This document shows positions 35,691-44,401 of a stretch of 64,000 nucleotides of DNA, piece by piece. This DNA is from Chitinophagaceae bacterium (GTDB taxonomy: Bacteria; Bacteroidota; Bacteroidia; Chitinophagales; Chitinophagaceae). The stretch lies in the NCBI GenBank assembly GCA_016710165.1, contig JADJLJ010000001.1:930001-994000 (forward strand), read 5' to 3'. Every line of letters begins with the position of its first letter. The stretch's first letter is position 1. Made by a program: the position numbers and the translations under genes. A model generated the notes under the pieces. The model ran no database searches. It worked only from the letters and a program-made list of their open reading frames with translations, and was not told where the DNA came from.

Positions 35691-36788
35691 TTGTTAGGAT
35701 ATAACTTCAGTAAATACGACCCCAATGAAAATGGCAGGTCTCCCTTTGAGAAACTGCTGGACCTTTTTCTGCAACTCCTTACCTATACCAACGGCGATTT
35801 CAATGAAGCCATGCAATGGCTGAACGAACTGGACAAAGAATATAAACTCACCAATAACGATTACGGCATCGGCGATTTTATTGAAGACCTGAAAGACAAG
35901 GGATATATTGATGAAAAAAAAGAGACGGGCGAGATCAGGATCACTTCAAAGACCGAACGGGGCATCCGCCGTAAAAGCCTGGAGGAGATCTTCGGCAAGC
36001 TGAAGAAAACCAAAACGGGCAACCACCATACATTCAAACCCGGCGGCGGCGATGAGATAAACCCGGAGACAAGACCCTTCCGGTTTGGCGACACGATGGA
36101 ACAGATCGACTTCACCAGTTCCATCCGCAATGCACAGATCAATCACGGCATCGACAGCTTCCGCATGCAGGAAGATGACCTGGAGATCCGGGAAACGGAT
36201 TTCAAATCACAGACGTCCAACGTGCTGATGATCGACATTTCCCACTCGATGATATTATATGGTGAAGACAGGATAACACCGGCAAAGAAAGTGGCCATGG
36301 CATTGAGTGAGCTCATCCAGACCAAATACCCGAAAGACACACTGGATATCGTGGTGTTTGGTAATGATGCCTGGCCCATCGAAGTAAAGGACCTTCCCTA
36401 CCTGCAGGTGGGGCCTTATCATACCAATACGGTTGCCGGGTTGGAACTGGCGATGGATATTTTAAGAAGACGGCGTAACCCCAACAAACAGGTATTCATG
36501 ATCACCGATGGGAAGCCGACATGCTTAAAGGTAGGCAAGCGTTATTATAAGAACAGTTGGGGTGCTGACCGGAAAATACTGAACCGATGCATGAGTTTAG
36601 CCACCCAATGTAAAAAACTAAAGATCCCCATCACCACGTTCATGATCGCATCCGACCCCTGGCTGCAGCGCTTTGTGCAGGAGTTCACCGAAACGAACAA
36701 CGGCAAGGCGTTCTTTGCATCGCTGGATAAACTGGGAGCATTTATTTTTAAGGATTTTGAGAGCGGGAAAAGGAAGACGGTGTACTAA
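35691..36788 (+). CDS. vWA domain-containing protein (partner of an AAA+ ATPase)
   Basis: 365 residues. The N-terminal 170 residues are helical and charged. From about residue 175 a von Willebrand A domain begins with the MIDAS motif 'LMIDISHSMILYG' (D-x-S-x-S), continues with 'HTNTVAGLELAMDIL' (threonine ligand) and 'VFMITDGKPTC' (Asp ligand). The start is a TTG at 35691; no ATG or GTG is available between the preceding in-frame stop (35658) and conserved sequence. The next-but-one gene is a MoxR/magnesium-chelatase-type AAA+ ATPase, and vWA/AAA+ pairs act together in chelatase-like or chaperone assemblies. Target unknown. Confidence 0.85.
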   Translation: MLGYNFSKYDPNENGRSPFEKLLDLFLQLLTYTNGDFNEAMQWLNELDKEYKLTNNDYGIGDFIEDLKDKGYIDEKKETGEIRITSKTERGIRRKSLEEIFGKLKKTKTGNHHTFKPGGGDEINPETRPFRFGDTMEQIDFTSSIRNAQINHGIDSFRMQEDDLEIRETDFKSQTSNVLMIDISHSMILYGEDRITPAKKVAMALSELIQTKYPKDTLDIVVFGNDAWPIEVKDLPYLQVGPYHTNTVAGLELAMDILRRRRNPNKQVFMITDGKPTCLKVGKRYYKNSWGADRKILNRCMSLATQCKKLKIPITTFMIASDPWLQRFVQEFTETNNGKAFFASLDKLGAFIFKDFESGKRKTVY

Positions 36789-36812
36789 ATGCAACGAAAT
36801 TTCTAAAAGGAC

Positions 36813-36925
36813 TGTCATGCTGAGCCTGCCTGCCGGTAGGCAGGGAACGAAGCATCTCAGTATAACTCAAAACAGGTTGAGACTCAAAACAGGAATTATT
36901 TTTGCCGGGAAGACGGCAAGACGGA
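36813..36925. repeat. Nested palindromic repeats between the vWA and GxxExxY genes
   Basis: GTCATGCTGAG ... GAACGAAGCATCTCAG (36813-36860) is interrupted by the palindrome CCTGCCTGCCGGTAGGCAGG (36825-36844); a one-base-longer variant of that palindrome sits inside mazG (60941-60961). Further on, GGGAAGACGGCAAGACGG (about 36907-36924) resembles the inverse of the AAAACGTCTTACCGGCTTAC repeats at 37336 and 37381, so the next gene is bracketed by inverted repeats. Confidence 0.65.
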
Positions 36926-36941
36926 ATAAAATATTTGAACA

Positions 36942-37331
36942 GTGTATATTTTAACTGATGTGGAAGAATTTCTTTGCAAAGAGATAGTTGATTGTGCATA
37001 TAAAGTACATAGCCAATTAGGGCCAGGACTACTGGAGAAAATTTATGAAGCCTGCTTTTGTCATGAATTAAAGAAGAAAGAAATTCCTTATAAGCGCCAG
37101 GTCAAATTGCCCATAAAATATGATGGGCTTGAATTTGATGAAGGATTAAAAATGGATGTGCTGGTTGATGATCTTATTATTTGTGAATTTAAAGCCGTTG
37201 AGATCATAAATCCTCTTTGGCAGGCGCAAATAATCAGTCATCTGACCTTAACAAAATTACATGTAGGTTTCATTTTAAATTTTAATGTCCCTGTAATAAA
37301 AAACGGGATCAGAAGATATTGTGTTGAATAA
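36942..37331 (+). CDS. GxxExxY protein
   Basis: 129 residues with the naming motif 'GPGLLEKIYEACFCHEL' (G-x-x-E-x-x-Y) near residue 30, then 'LKMDVLVDDLIICEFKAVE' (a D...E-x-K arrangement consistent with the PD-(D/E)xK nuclease fold proposed for related families) and 'HLTLTKLHVGFILNFNV'. The start is a GTG at 36942. The function of the family is unknown. Such genes are scattered in Bacteroidetes genomes, often beside repeats. Here it separates a vWA gene from its likely AAA+ partner and is flanked by inverted repeats. Confidence 0.85.
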   Translation: MYILTDVEEFLCKEIVDCAYKVHSQLGPGLLEKIYEACFCHELKKKEIPYKRQVKLPIKYDGLEFDEGLKMDVLVDDLIICEFKAVEIINPLWQAQIISHLTLTKLHVGFILNFNVPVIKNGIRRYCVE

Positions 37332-37405
37332 TAGCAAAACGTCTTACCGGCTTACCTGCAAAAAATATTCTTAACAAAACAAAACGTCTTACCGACTTAC
37401 CGGCT

Positions 37406-38929
37406 ATGAATAAAAAAATCAAAACACTCGGCGAATTAAAAAAGAGCGGCTATATTTCCAAAAGCATCAAGCAGGAGATCCGGGACAACCTCATCAAAAA
37501 GATACAGGCAAAGGAAGATCCTTTCCCCGGCATATTGGGTTATGAAGATTCGGTGGTGCCGGATACAGAAAGGGCTTTGTTATCGCAGCATAATATCCTG
37601 TTCCTCGGCTTGCGTGGACAGGCAAAGACGAGGATGGCCCGGCAGATGACCGAACTGCTGGATGAATACATTCCCGTTGTTGAAGGAAGTGAGATCAACG
37701 ACGATCCGCTGCACCCGGTTTCCAGGTATGCGGTTGACCTTATTGAAGAGAAAGGAGATGCCACTCCCATTACGTGGCTGCACCGAAGCGAACGCTACGG
37801 AGAAAAATTAGCTACACCCGATGTAAGTGTTGCGGATCTCATCGGCGATATTGATCCCATCAAAGCTGCCAACCTCAAATTAAGTTTTGCCGATGAACGG
37901 GTATTGCATTACGGCATCATTCCCCGGAGCAACCGGTGCATCTTTGTCATCAACGAACTGCCCGACCTCCAGGCAAGGATACAGGTATCGCTGTTCAATA
38001 TCCTGGAAGAAGGCGACCTGCAGATCCGTGGATTCAAATTAAGACTGCCGCTGGATGTATTGTTTGTATTCACGGCCAACCCCGAGGATTATACCAACCG
38101 GGGAAGCATTGTAACGCCGCTGAAAGACAGGATCGAAAGCCAGATACTTACCCACTATCCAAGATCACTGGAAACCGCATTGGCGATCACCGGACAGGAA
38201 GCAGCCATCAACGATGCCCAGAAACAAAAAGTAAATGTGAGCGACCTGGTAAAACGCCTGATCGAACAGGTTGCTTTTGAAGCAAGGGGCAGTGAACTGG
38301 TGGATAAGAAAAGCGGGGTGAGTGCCCGGCTCAGCATCAGCGCTTATGAGAATGCCATCAGTGCCGCAGAAAGAAGGGCCCTCATCAACAATGAAAAAGA
38401 AACGCAGGTATGGATCAGTGATCTCATCGGTATCATCCCTTCCATCACGGGAAAAATAGAACTGGTGTATGAAGGCGAACAGGAAGGCCCTTACCAGGTT
38501 GCCTTCAACCTGCTGGAACGCTCCATCCGCACTCAATTCGGCCTTTACTTTCCCAACCCCGATACGCTGAAAAAGAAAAGAGGCAAAGAAGCGGTACCGG
38601 ATGATAATCCATACCGGTCCATCACCCGCTGGTTTGATGCCGGCAATACATTGAATACTTTCTTTGAAACAACCGATGAAGACAAAGTACAGTTATTGTA
38701 TAAAGTAGATGGCCTGCATGCCCTGGTGAAAAAATATTTCAAAGGGGCGAATGACAAGGAGAATGCCCTGCTGATGGAGTTTGTGCTGCATGGCCTGGCC
38801 GCTCATTCACTGATCAGTAAAAAAGTACTGGAAGGGAAGATCGAGTTCAAAGACCTGATGGGAAGTATGCTCAACATCGGTACACAGCATTTCAGCGAAG
38901 ATGATCTCAACGAGGACGATTTTAATTAG
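37406..38929 (+). CDS. MoxR/magnesium-chelatase-like AAA+ ATPase
   Basis: 507 residues. Walker A is 'FLGLRGQAKTRMARQM' (G-x-x-G-x-A-K-T). The Walker B position reads 'CIFVINELPDL', with Asn in place of the usual Asp, then 'LFNILEEGDLQIRGF' and 'FVFTANPEDYTNRGSIVTPL', which match the magnesium-chelatase subunit I-type group, a family in which this Asn-Glu variant also occurs. The C-terminal third is helical. With the vWA gene upstream it probably forms an ATPase/adaptor pair for remodelling an unidentified protein or metallocofactor. Repeats AAAACGTCTTACCG lie directly before the ATG. Confidence 0.85.
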   Translation: MNKKIKTLGELKKSGYISKSIKQEIRDNLIKKIQAKEDPFPGILGYEDSVVPDTERALLSQHNILFLGLRGQAKTRMARQMTELLDEYIPVVEGSEINDDPLHPVSRYAVDLIEEKGDATPITWLHRSERYGEKLATPDVSVADLIGDIDPIKAANLKLSFADERVLHYGIIPRSNRCIFVINELPDLQARIQVSLFNILEEGDLQIRGFKLRLPLDVLFVFTANPEDYTNRGSIVTPLKDRIESQILTHYPRSLETALAITGQEAAINDAQKQKVNVSDLVKRLIEQVAFEARGSELVDKKSGVSARLSISAYENAISAAERRALINNEKETQVWISDLIGIIPSITGKIELVYEGEQEGPYQVAFNLLERSIRTQFGLYFPNPDTLKKKRGKEAVPDDNPYRSITRWFDAGNTLNTFFETTDEDKVQLLYKVDGLHALVKKYFKGANDKENALLMEFVLHGLAAHSLISKKVLEGKIEFKDLMGSMLNIGTQHFSEDDLNEDDFN

Positions 38930-38936
38930 TCGATAG

Positions 38937-38967
38937 ACTTTGCCAAAGTTTTGAACTTTGGCAAAGT
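38937..38967. repeat. Palindrome ACTTTGCCAAAGTT / AACTTTGGCAAAGT
   Basis: Perfect 14-bp arms with a 3-nt loop, between the AAA+ gene and the first S74 gene; may act as a terminator. A sibling lies at 41802-41832. Confidence 0.8.
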
Positions 38968-39090
38968 TCTTACCCAGTTATTCTTCACCATGACCCGACA
39001 CCCCTTTTTCCGGTAGTAGCGGAATAAAAATTTCCGATATCTTTAGTACAATAAACTACACAAGATTCACCCGCAATTAAACTGCCCAAT

Positions 39091-41754
39091 ATGAACATTT
39101 CTATCCTGAAAAAGATAACTACGGTCTTTTTCCCGGTTTGCTTTACGCTGATACACCAGAATACCGGCGCCCAAAGCCTGTCTGTAAATACAACAGGAGC
39201 CACTGCTCATGCTTCAGCTATCCTGGATGTAAGCAGTACCAACAAAGGCCTGCTCATACCCAGGGTAAGTTTAAGCAGCATCAACGATGTGGCAACCATC
39301 TCCGGCCCGGCCACCAGTTTGCTGGTGTATAACAGCAATGCCGCAATAACCGGTGGCAGCGGTTTGGGTTATTATTATTTCGACGGCACCAAATGGGTGA
39401 AGGTAACGGATGCAAACACACCGCTTGTTACCTGGGGCACAGCAGGCAACAGCGGCACCACACCCGGCGCCCATTTCATCGGCACAACGGATAATGTAGG
39501 ATTCATGTTCAAGGTAAACGGATTTCAGTCGGGCTATATGGATGCAGTGAATTTAAATACCAGTTTTGGAGAAAGAACATTGATCGTGAATACCACGGGA
39601 ACCAATAACGCAGCATTCGGGTACCGTTCCCTGTTCAGCAATACCACCGGTTTTGATAATGCCGCAATGGGCTACCGTTCATTGCATAACAACAGCACCG
39701 GGTATTACAACATAGCCCTTGGCTCCGAGACGCTGATGGCAAACACCACCGGGCGTGAGAACGTGGCCATAGGTATCAAAGCGCTCACGGCAAATACTAC
39801 CGGAAACAGCAACACCGCTACGGGTTCTTTCTCATTGTTTTCCAATACTACCGGTTTCGGTAATACAGGCTTTGGCAATGCAACGCTATCCACGAACACA
39901 ACCGGAAGCGATAATACAGCTGTTGGTTCCGTTGCACTCACTGCCAACACAACCGGCCAATGGAACACAGCCGTTGGTTCCAATGCACTCAGCGGCAACT
40001 CGACCGGTAATGAGAACACGGCTGTGGGGCTCTCAGCACTTGGCAGCAACACAACAGGCGGATACAATACGGCCAATGGAGTGCAGGCACTCTTCATCAA
40101 TTCAACAGGAAGTTTCAACGTGGCCATGGGCTGGAATGCCATGCACGATAATACCACCGGCAGTGCCAATACAGCCGTTGGCCCTTCTGCACTTTATTCC
40201 AATACCACCGGCGGAACCAATGCTGCTTTCGGCGCATCCAGTCTGCGCAACAACACTACGGGCAACAGCAATACCGCTGTGGGGGCCACTGCCCTGTATC
40301 AGAACACAACAGGAAATTTCAATACCGCCCTTGGATTAAACGCCCTTTATACCAATACAACGGGGTCAGACAATACTGCATTGGGAACATTATCACTTTA
40401 CCTCAACACTACCGGCAATTCCAATACTGCAGTCGGCAATTTTTCACTCCGGAGCAACACAACAGGTTATTCCAATACCGCCGCAGGCCGCAGTGCTCTT
40501 TTTTCAAATACGACCGGCTACCAGAATACGGCCGTTGGTGACAGTGCCCTTTACCTGAACACATCCGGAATGGGAAATGCCGGCATGGGTTACAAGGCAC
40601 TTTACTCAAATACAACCGGTAGCTACAACACCGCAAATGGATACTGGTCTTTATATACCAATTCATCCGGTGGTGGAAATACTGCCAACGGGTATTATGC
40701 ACTGTACTCAAATACAACCGGAAATAATAACGTGGCCAATGGTTTCAATGCACTTTATGCCAACATAACCGGAAGTAATAATACCGCAACAGGTACAGGT
40801 GCGCTTTTAAGTAATACTACCGGGTTTGGGAATACAGCCACCGGCAACTTAGCCCTGGCACTTAGTACCTCAGGAAATTTTAATACGGCCGTCGGAGAAC
40901 ATGCAATGCAGGGAGCCAACACGGGAGATAATAATGTTGCCGTCGGGGCTGCTGCATTATATTTCAATGCATCGGGGTTTTCAAATACTGCCACGGGGTT
41001 TGGACCGCTGTACAATAATACCAGCGGAAACAACAATACGGCAGCAGGGTATCATGCACTACTAGCCAATACATCCGGTTTTCAGAGTGTTTCGGTCGGT
41101 TCCAATTCACTCCTGCTGAATACGACCGGTGCTTATCATACAGCCGTGGGGTATAACACAGGGCCAAATGCATCCAATTTATTCAACACTACGTCCATCG
41201 GTATTGATGCCAGCTGCACGGGAACAGATATGGTACGCATCGGCAATGTCTTTGTGGGTTCCATAGGCGGTTACCAAAACTGGACGAATATCTCGGATGG
41301 CAGGTTCAAGGAAAACGTGCAGGAAAATGTACCCGGCCTGCGGTTCATCACTCAATTAAGACCAGTTACCTACCAGCTGAACCGTGATAAGATAAATGAC
41401 ATGAATGGCGTGAATGAACGGAGAAAACAAATTGCGGAGAACATGGAAGGCAAAGGCGAAGTGCCGGTTTTTCTTACCGGTGATAAGTATTCGGAAGTGA
41501 CCACTGGTTTCATTGCACAGGAAGTAGAGGCTGCTGCAAGAAAAGCAGGCTTTGCTTTCAGCGGCGTGGACAAACCAAAAAATGAAAAAGATTTTTATGG
41601 ACTGCGTTATGCCGAGTTTGTTGTACCCCTTGTAAAGGGCATGCAGGAACAGCAGGTCATCATTGAAGAGCAGAAAAAGAACCTGGATACCCAGAAACAA
41701 CGGATCGATGAACTGGAAAAAAGAATAAAAGAACTGGGGGACAGGATCAGATAA
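39091..41754 (+). CDS. Surface protein with head-like 17-residue repeats and S74 chaperone (tail fiber) domain
   Basis: 887 residues. Signal peptide (FPVCFTLIHQNTGAQ), then an N-terminal region 'LSVNTTGATAHASAILDVSS' typical of Bacteroidetes tail-fiber-domain proteins. Residues 167-693 are 31 consecutive 17-residue units of the form N-T-T-G-x-x-N-T-A-x-G-x-x-A-L-x-x, like YadA/trimeric-adhesin head repeats, and should fold as a trimeric beta-roll. The C-terminus is an intramolecular chaperone of the peptidase S74 type ('SDGRFKENVQENVPGLRFI', 'GFIAQEVEAA') followed by a coiled coil that trimerises. Such domains fold tail fibres and then often self-cleave. Role is probably adhesion or surface structure; a paralogue follows. 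Confidence 0.88.
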   Translation: MNISILKKITTVFFPVCFTLIHQNTGAQSLSVNTTGATAHASAILDVSSTNKGLLIPRVSLSSINDVATISGPATSLLVYNSNAAITGGSGLGYYYFDGTKWVKVTDANTPLVTWGTAGNSGTTPGAHFIGTTDNVGFMFKVNGFQSGYMDAVNLNTSFGERTLIVNTTGTNNAAFGYRSLFSNTTGFDNAAMGYRSLHNNSTGYYNIALGSETLMANTTGRENVAIGIKALTANTTGNSNTATGSFSLFSNTTGFGNTGFGNATLSTNTTGSDNTAVGSVALTANTTGQWNTAVGSNALSGNSTGNENTAVGLSALGSNTTGGYNTANGVQALFINSTGSFNVAMGWNAMHDNTTGSANTAVGPSALYSNTTGGTNAAFGASSLRNNTTGNSNTAVGATALYQNTTGNFNTALGLNALYTNTTGSDNTALGTLSLYLNTTGNSNTAVGNFSLRSNTTGYSNTAAGRSALFSNTTGYQNTAVGDSALYLNTSGMGNAGMGYKALYSNTTGSYNTANGYWSLYTNSSGGGNTANGYYALYSNTTGNNNVANGFNALYANITGSNNTATGTGALLSNTTGFGNTATGNLALALSTSGNFNTAVGEHAMQGANTGDNNVAVGAAALYFNASGFSNTATGFGPLYNNTSGNNNTAAGYHALLANTSGFQSVSVGSNSLLLNTTGAYHTAVGYNTGPNASNLFNTTSIGIDASCTGTDMVRIGNVFVGSIGGYQNWTNISDGRFKENVQENVPGLRFITQLRPVTYQLNRDKINDMNGVNERRKQIAENMEGKGEVPVFLTGDKYSEVTTGFIAQEVEAAARKAGFAFSGVDKPKNEKDFYGLRYAEFVVPLVKGMQEQQVIIEEQKKNLDTQKQRIDELEKRIKELGDRIR
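39589..41169 (+). repeat. 31 tandem 51-bp (17-codon) units
   Basis: Coding repeats within the first S74 gene, each opening with codons for N-T/S-T/S-G. DNA identity between units is moderate, so they are old rather than recent copies. Confidence 0.85.
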
Positions 41755-41801
41755 CACCGGCATCCTTATTTCAACAAAGAAGACCTCCATCTACATGATA
41801 A

Positions 41802-41832
41802 ACATTGCCAAAGTTTAAAACTTTGGCAATGT
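41802..41832. repeat. Palindrome ACATTGCCAAAG / CTTTGGCAATGT
   Basis: Near-perfect inverted repeat after the first S74 gene, same family as 38937-38967 (TTGCCAAAGTT core). Possible terminator. Confidence 0.8.
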
Positions 41833-41974
41833 ATTATACAGCGCAGCATCGTGTTCCATAGGAGCTTTCCCGCTTTGCCGGTAACAGGAAAAACGGGGCC
41901 TGGCTACAATACTGATATAAATCATATTAAAAAAACAGTATTTTAAGGTACTTTATAAACATAATTTACCTGAA

Positions 41975-44047
41975 ATGAAAAAGATATTCTTCCCTAAACT
42001 GCTCAGTTTAAAAATAACAGGATGCATTTTATTTTCCATGTCGCTTTATTTTGATATGGCTGCACAAAGCCTTGCCATTAATACTACGGGTGCAACAGCG
42101 CATCCTTCTGCCCTGCTGGATGTAAGCAGTTTAAATAAAGGCATGCTGATCCCAAGGATCGGTCTGACCGATGTTACCGATGTAACAACCATCCCGGCCC
42201 CGGCAACGAGCCTGATGGTATATAATACGAATGCAGCCATCACCGGCGGAAGCGGAACGGGCTTTTACTTTTATACCGGCAGCAGCTGGGTAAAGATGAC
42301 CGATGGCAGCACGCCGCTTACCGGGTGGAGTACCACCGGAAACGGAGGAACCATTGCGGGTACAAATTTCGTAGGAACAACTGATCCCGCAGACCTGGTC
42401 TTTAAAACAAACGGGGCGGAAAACATGCGGATACTGAATGCCACCGGACGTGTTGCTATTAATACCCCAACCGCTACCCGGCTTTTCCAGGTGAATGGCG
42501 ACAGCCGCTTTCAGAACAATACCTATCTCGACAATAATTTTTTCCACTATGCTTCAAACTTCGGTAATACAATATTTTACAAGATAGCCGGAATGAATAA
42601 TGTGAACGAGTTGACCTTTGGCGATAATTCTTTCCCGAATATCCTTACCCGCTTTTACCTCGGGGGAACTGCCAGTACCAATGGATTGAACTTCCAGTCC
42701 CCGGCTTTCCCAAACCTCCAATACATAGATGGGCTCAACGGAAGGGTGGGAATTAACCAGAGCCCGGTATTTCTAACCCGTCGTTTCCAGGTGAATGGCG
42801 ACAGCCGCTTTCAGAACAATACCTATCTCGACAATAATTTTTTCCACTATGCTTCAAACTTCGGTAATACCATATTTTACAAGATAGCCGGAATGAATAA
42901 TGTGAACGAGTTGACCTTTGGCGATAATTCTTTCCCGAATATCCTTACCCGCTTTTACCTCGGGGGAACTGCCAGTACCAATGGATTGAACTTCCAGTCC
43001 CCGGCTTTCCCAAACCTCCAATACATAGATGGGCTCAACGGAAGGGTGGGAATTAACCAGAGCCCGGTATTTCTAACCCGTCGTTTCCAGGTGAATGGCG
43101 ATAGCCGCTTTCAGAACAATACCTATCTCGACAATAATTTTTTCCACTACGCTTCAAACTTCGGTAATACCATATTTTACAAGATAGCCGGAATGAATAA
43201 TGTGAACGAGCTGACCTTTGGCGATAATTCTTTCCCGAATATCCTTACCCGCTTTTACCTCGGGGGAACTGCCAGTACAAATGGATTGAACTTCCAGTCC
43301 CCGGCTTTCCCAAACCTCCAATACATAGATGGGCTCAACGGAAGGGTGGGAATTAACCAGAGCCCGGTATTTCTAACCCGTCGTTTCCAGGTGAATGGCG
43401 ATAGCCGCTTTCAGAACAATACCTATCTCGACAATAATTTTTTCCACTACGCTTCAAACTTCGGTAATACCATATTTTACAAGATAGCCGGAATGAATAA
43501 TGTGAACGAGCTGACCTTTGGCGATAATTCTTTCCCGAATATCCTTACCCGCTTTTACCTCGGGGGAACTGCCAGTACCAATGGATTGAACTTCCAGTCT
43601 CCGGCTTTCCCAAACCTCCTGTACATGGATGGGCTCAACGGACGAGTAGGAATCGGCACCGGAACCCCTGCCCACCGGTTAGAACTTTCTACAGACGATG
43701 CAGCCAAGCCCGGCACCGGAACCTGGACCGTTGTTTCCGACATAAGAATGAAGCAGAATATCCGTCCATACACCGAAGGGCTTTCCAAATTATTACAGGT
43801 GGAACCTGTTGAATACAATTACAACACAATATCCGGCTATGACACCAAGCCATCTTATGTGGGCGTAGTGGCCCAGGACCTGCAGAAAATTGCACCATAC
43901 ATGGTGGGACAATTCAAGAAGAACGGGCAGGAATACCTTGATATCAATACATCGGCCATGACGTACATGATGATCAATGCGATCAAGGAACAACAAAAAA
44001 TGATCGGGGAATTAAAAAATGAAATAGAAGCGCTGAAAAAGAAATAA
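41975..44047 (+). CDS. Tail fiber (S74) domain protein with four near-identical 100-residue repeats
   Basis: 690 residues. N-terminal segment 'CILFSMSLYFDMAAQ' is a signal peptide, followed by the same 'LAINTTGATAHPSALLDVSS' module as the previous gene. Residues about 173-572 are four 100-residue repeats ('VNGDSRFQNNTYLDNNFFHY' ... 'LNGRVGINQSPVFLTRRFQ'). The C-terminal S74 chaperone domain begins 'VVSDIRMKQNIRPYTEG', with 'YVGVVAQDLQKIAPYMV' and a final coiled coil. Surface or fibre role inferred; repeat number may vary between strains because the copies are nearly identical at the DNA level. Confidence 0.87.
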   Translation: MKKIFFPKLLSLKITGCILFSMSLYFDMAAQSLAINTTGATAHPSALLDVSSLNKGMLIPRIGLTDVTDVTTIPAPATSLMVYNTNAAITGGSGTGFYFYTGSSWVKMTDGSTPLTGWSTTGNGGTIAGTNFVGTTDPADLVFKTNGAENMRILNATGRVAINTPTATRLFQVNGDSRFQNNTYLDNNFFHYASNFGNTIFYKIAGMNNVNELTFGDNSFPNILTRFYLGGTASTNGLNFQSPAFPNLQYIDGLNGRVGINQSPVFLTRRFQVNGDSRFQNNTYLDNNFFHYASNFGNTIFYKIAGMNNVNELTFGDNSFPNILTRFYLGGTASTNGLNFQSPAFPNLQYIDGLNGRVGINQSPVFLTRRFQVNGDSRFQNNTYLDNNFFHYASNFGNTIFYKIAGMNNVNELTFGDNSFPNILTRFYLGGTASTNGLNFQSPAFPNLQYIDGLNGRVGINQSPVFLTRRFQVNGDSRFQNNTYLDNNFFHYASNFGNTIFYKIAGMNNVNELTFGDNSFPNILTRFYLGGTASTNGLNFQSPAFPNLLYMDGLNGRVGIGTGTPAHRLELSTDDAAKPGTGTWTVVSDIRMKQNIRPYTEGLSKLLQVEPVEYNYNTISGYDTKPSYVGVVAQDLQKIAPYMVGQFKKNGQEYLDINTSAMTYMMINAIKEQQKMIGELKNEIEALKKK
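42491..43690 (+). repeat. Four direct repeats of 300 bp
   Basis: Exact 300-bp period (copies begin at 42491, 42791, 43091, 43391). Copies 1 and 2 differ by about one base over most of their length and copies 3 and 4 share a few synonymous changes (for example gac to gat, tat to tac, ttg to ctg), so the array is recent or homogenised. Confidence 0.92.
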
Positions 44048-44092
44048 CATAAATGCAATCAAATCATTTCCCTGGTTAACCGATAAACCAAC

Positions 44093-44359
44093 TTAAATAG
44101 AATTCGGATCCAGGGAATTCAAAAAATATAAAATAACCAATGAAGCAATGGCTGCCAGGATCATTACAGACAGCAGCAAACCAATTTTTTTTCTCATTGT
44201 GGTTCTTTTGATATAGTCGATAATACAAAGGATGACAAATGCTTTAATACATATAGCCAGTAGCAGGATATACCAGAAAAAAAATGAAGGTATCAAGGCT
44301 ATAAAAAGACAAACAAAAAAGACCGGGATCAGCTTTTGAATATTTATTGATGTATTCAT
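44093..44359 (-). CDS. Small hypothetical membrane protein (88 aa)
   Basis: 88 residues with hydrophobic segments at about 10-45 ('LIPVFFVCLFIALIPSFFFW', 'YILLLAICIKAFVILCII') and 60-80 ('IGLLLSVMILAAIASLVILY'), separated by a basic loop (KRTTMRKK). No family recognised. It lies upstream of nothing obvious and 42 bp from murB on the same strand, so co-transcription after murB is possible. Confidence 0.55.
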   Translation of the reverse strand: MNTSINIQKLIPVFFVCLFIALIPSFFFWYILLLAICIKAFVILCIIDYIKRTTMRKKIGLLLSVMILAAIASLVILYFLNSLDPNSI

Positions 44360-44401
44360 ACGCGTAACATTGATTAAAATTTAACATCTTTTTTAGTCAA
44401 C

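Noticed and set aside
39589..43690. CRISPR or satellite arrays in the S74 region
   Set aside because: The 51-bp and 300-bp periods are multiples of three and encode clean protein repeats inside long open frames.
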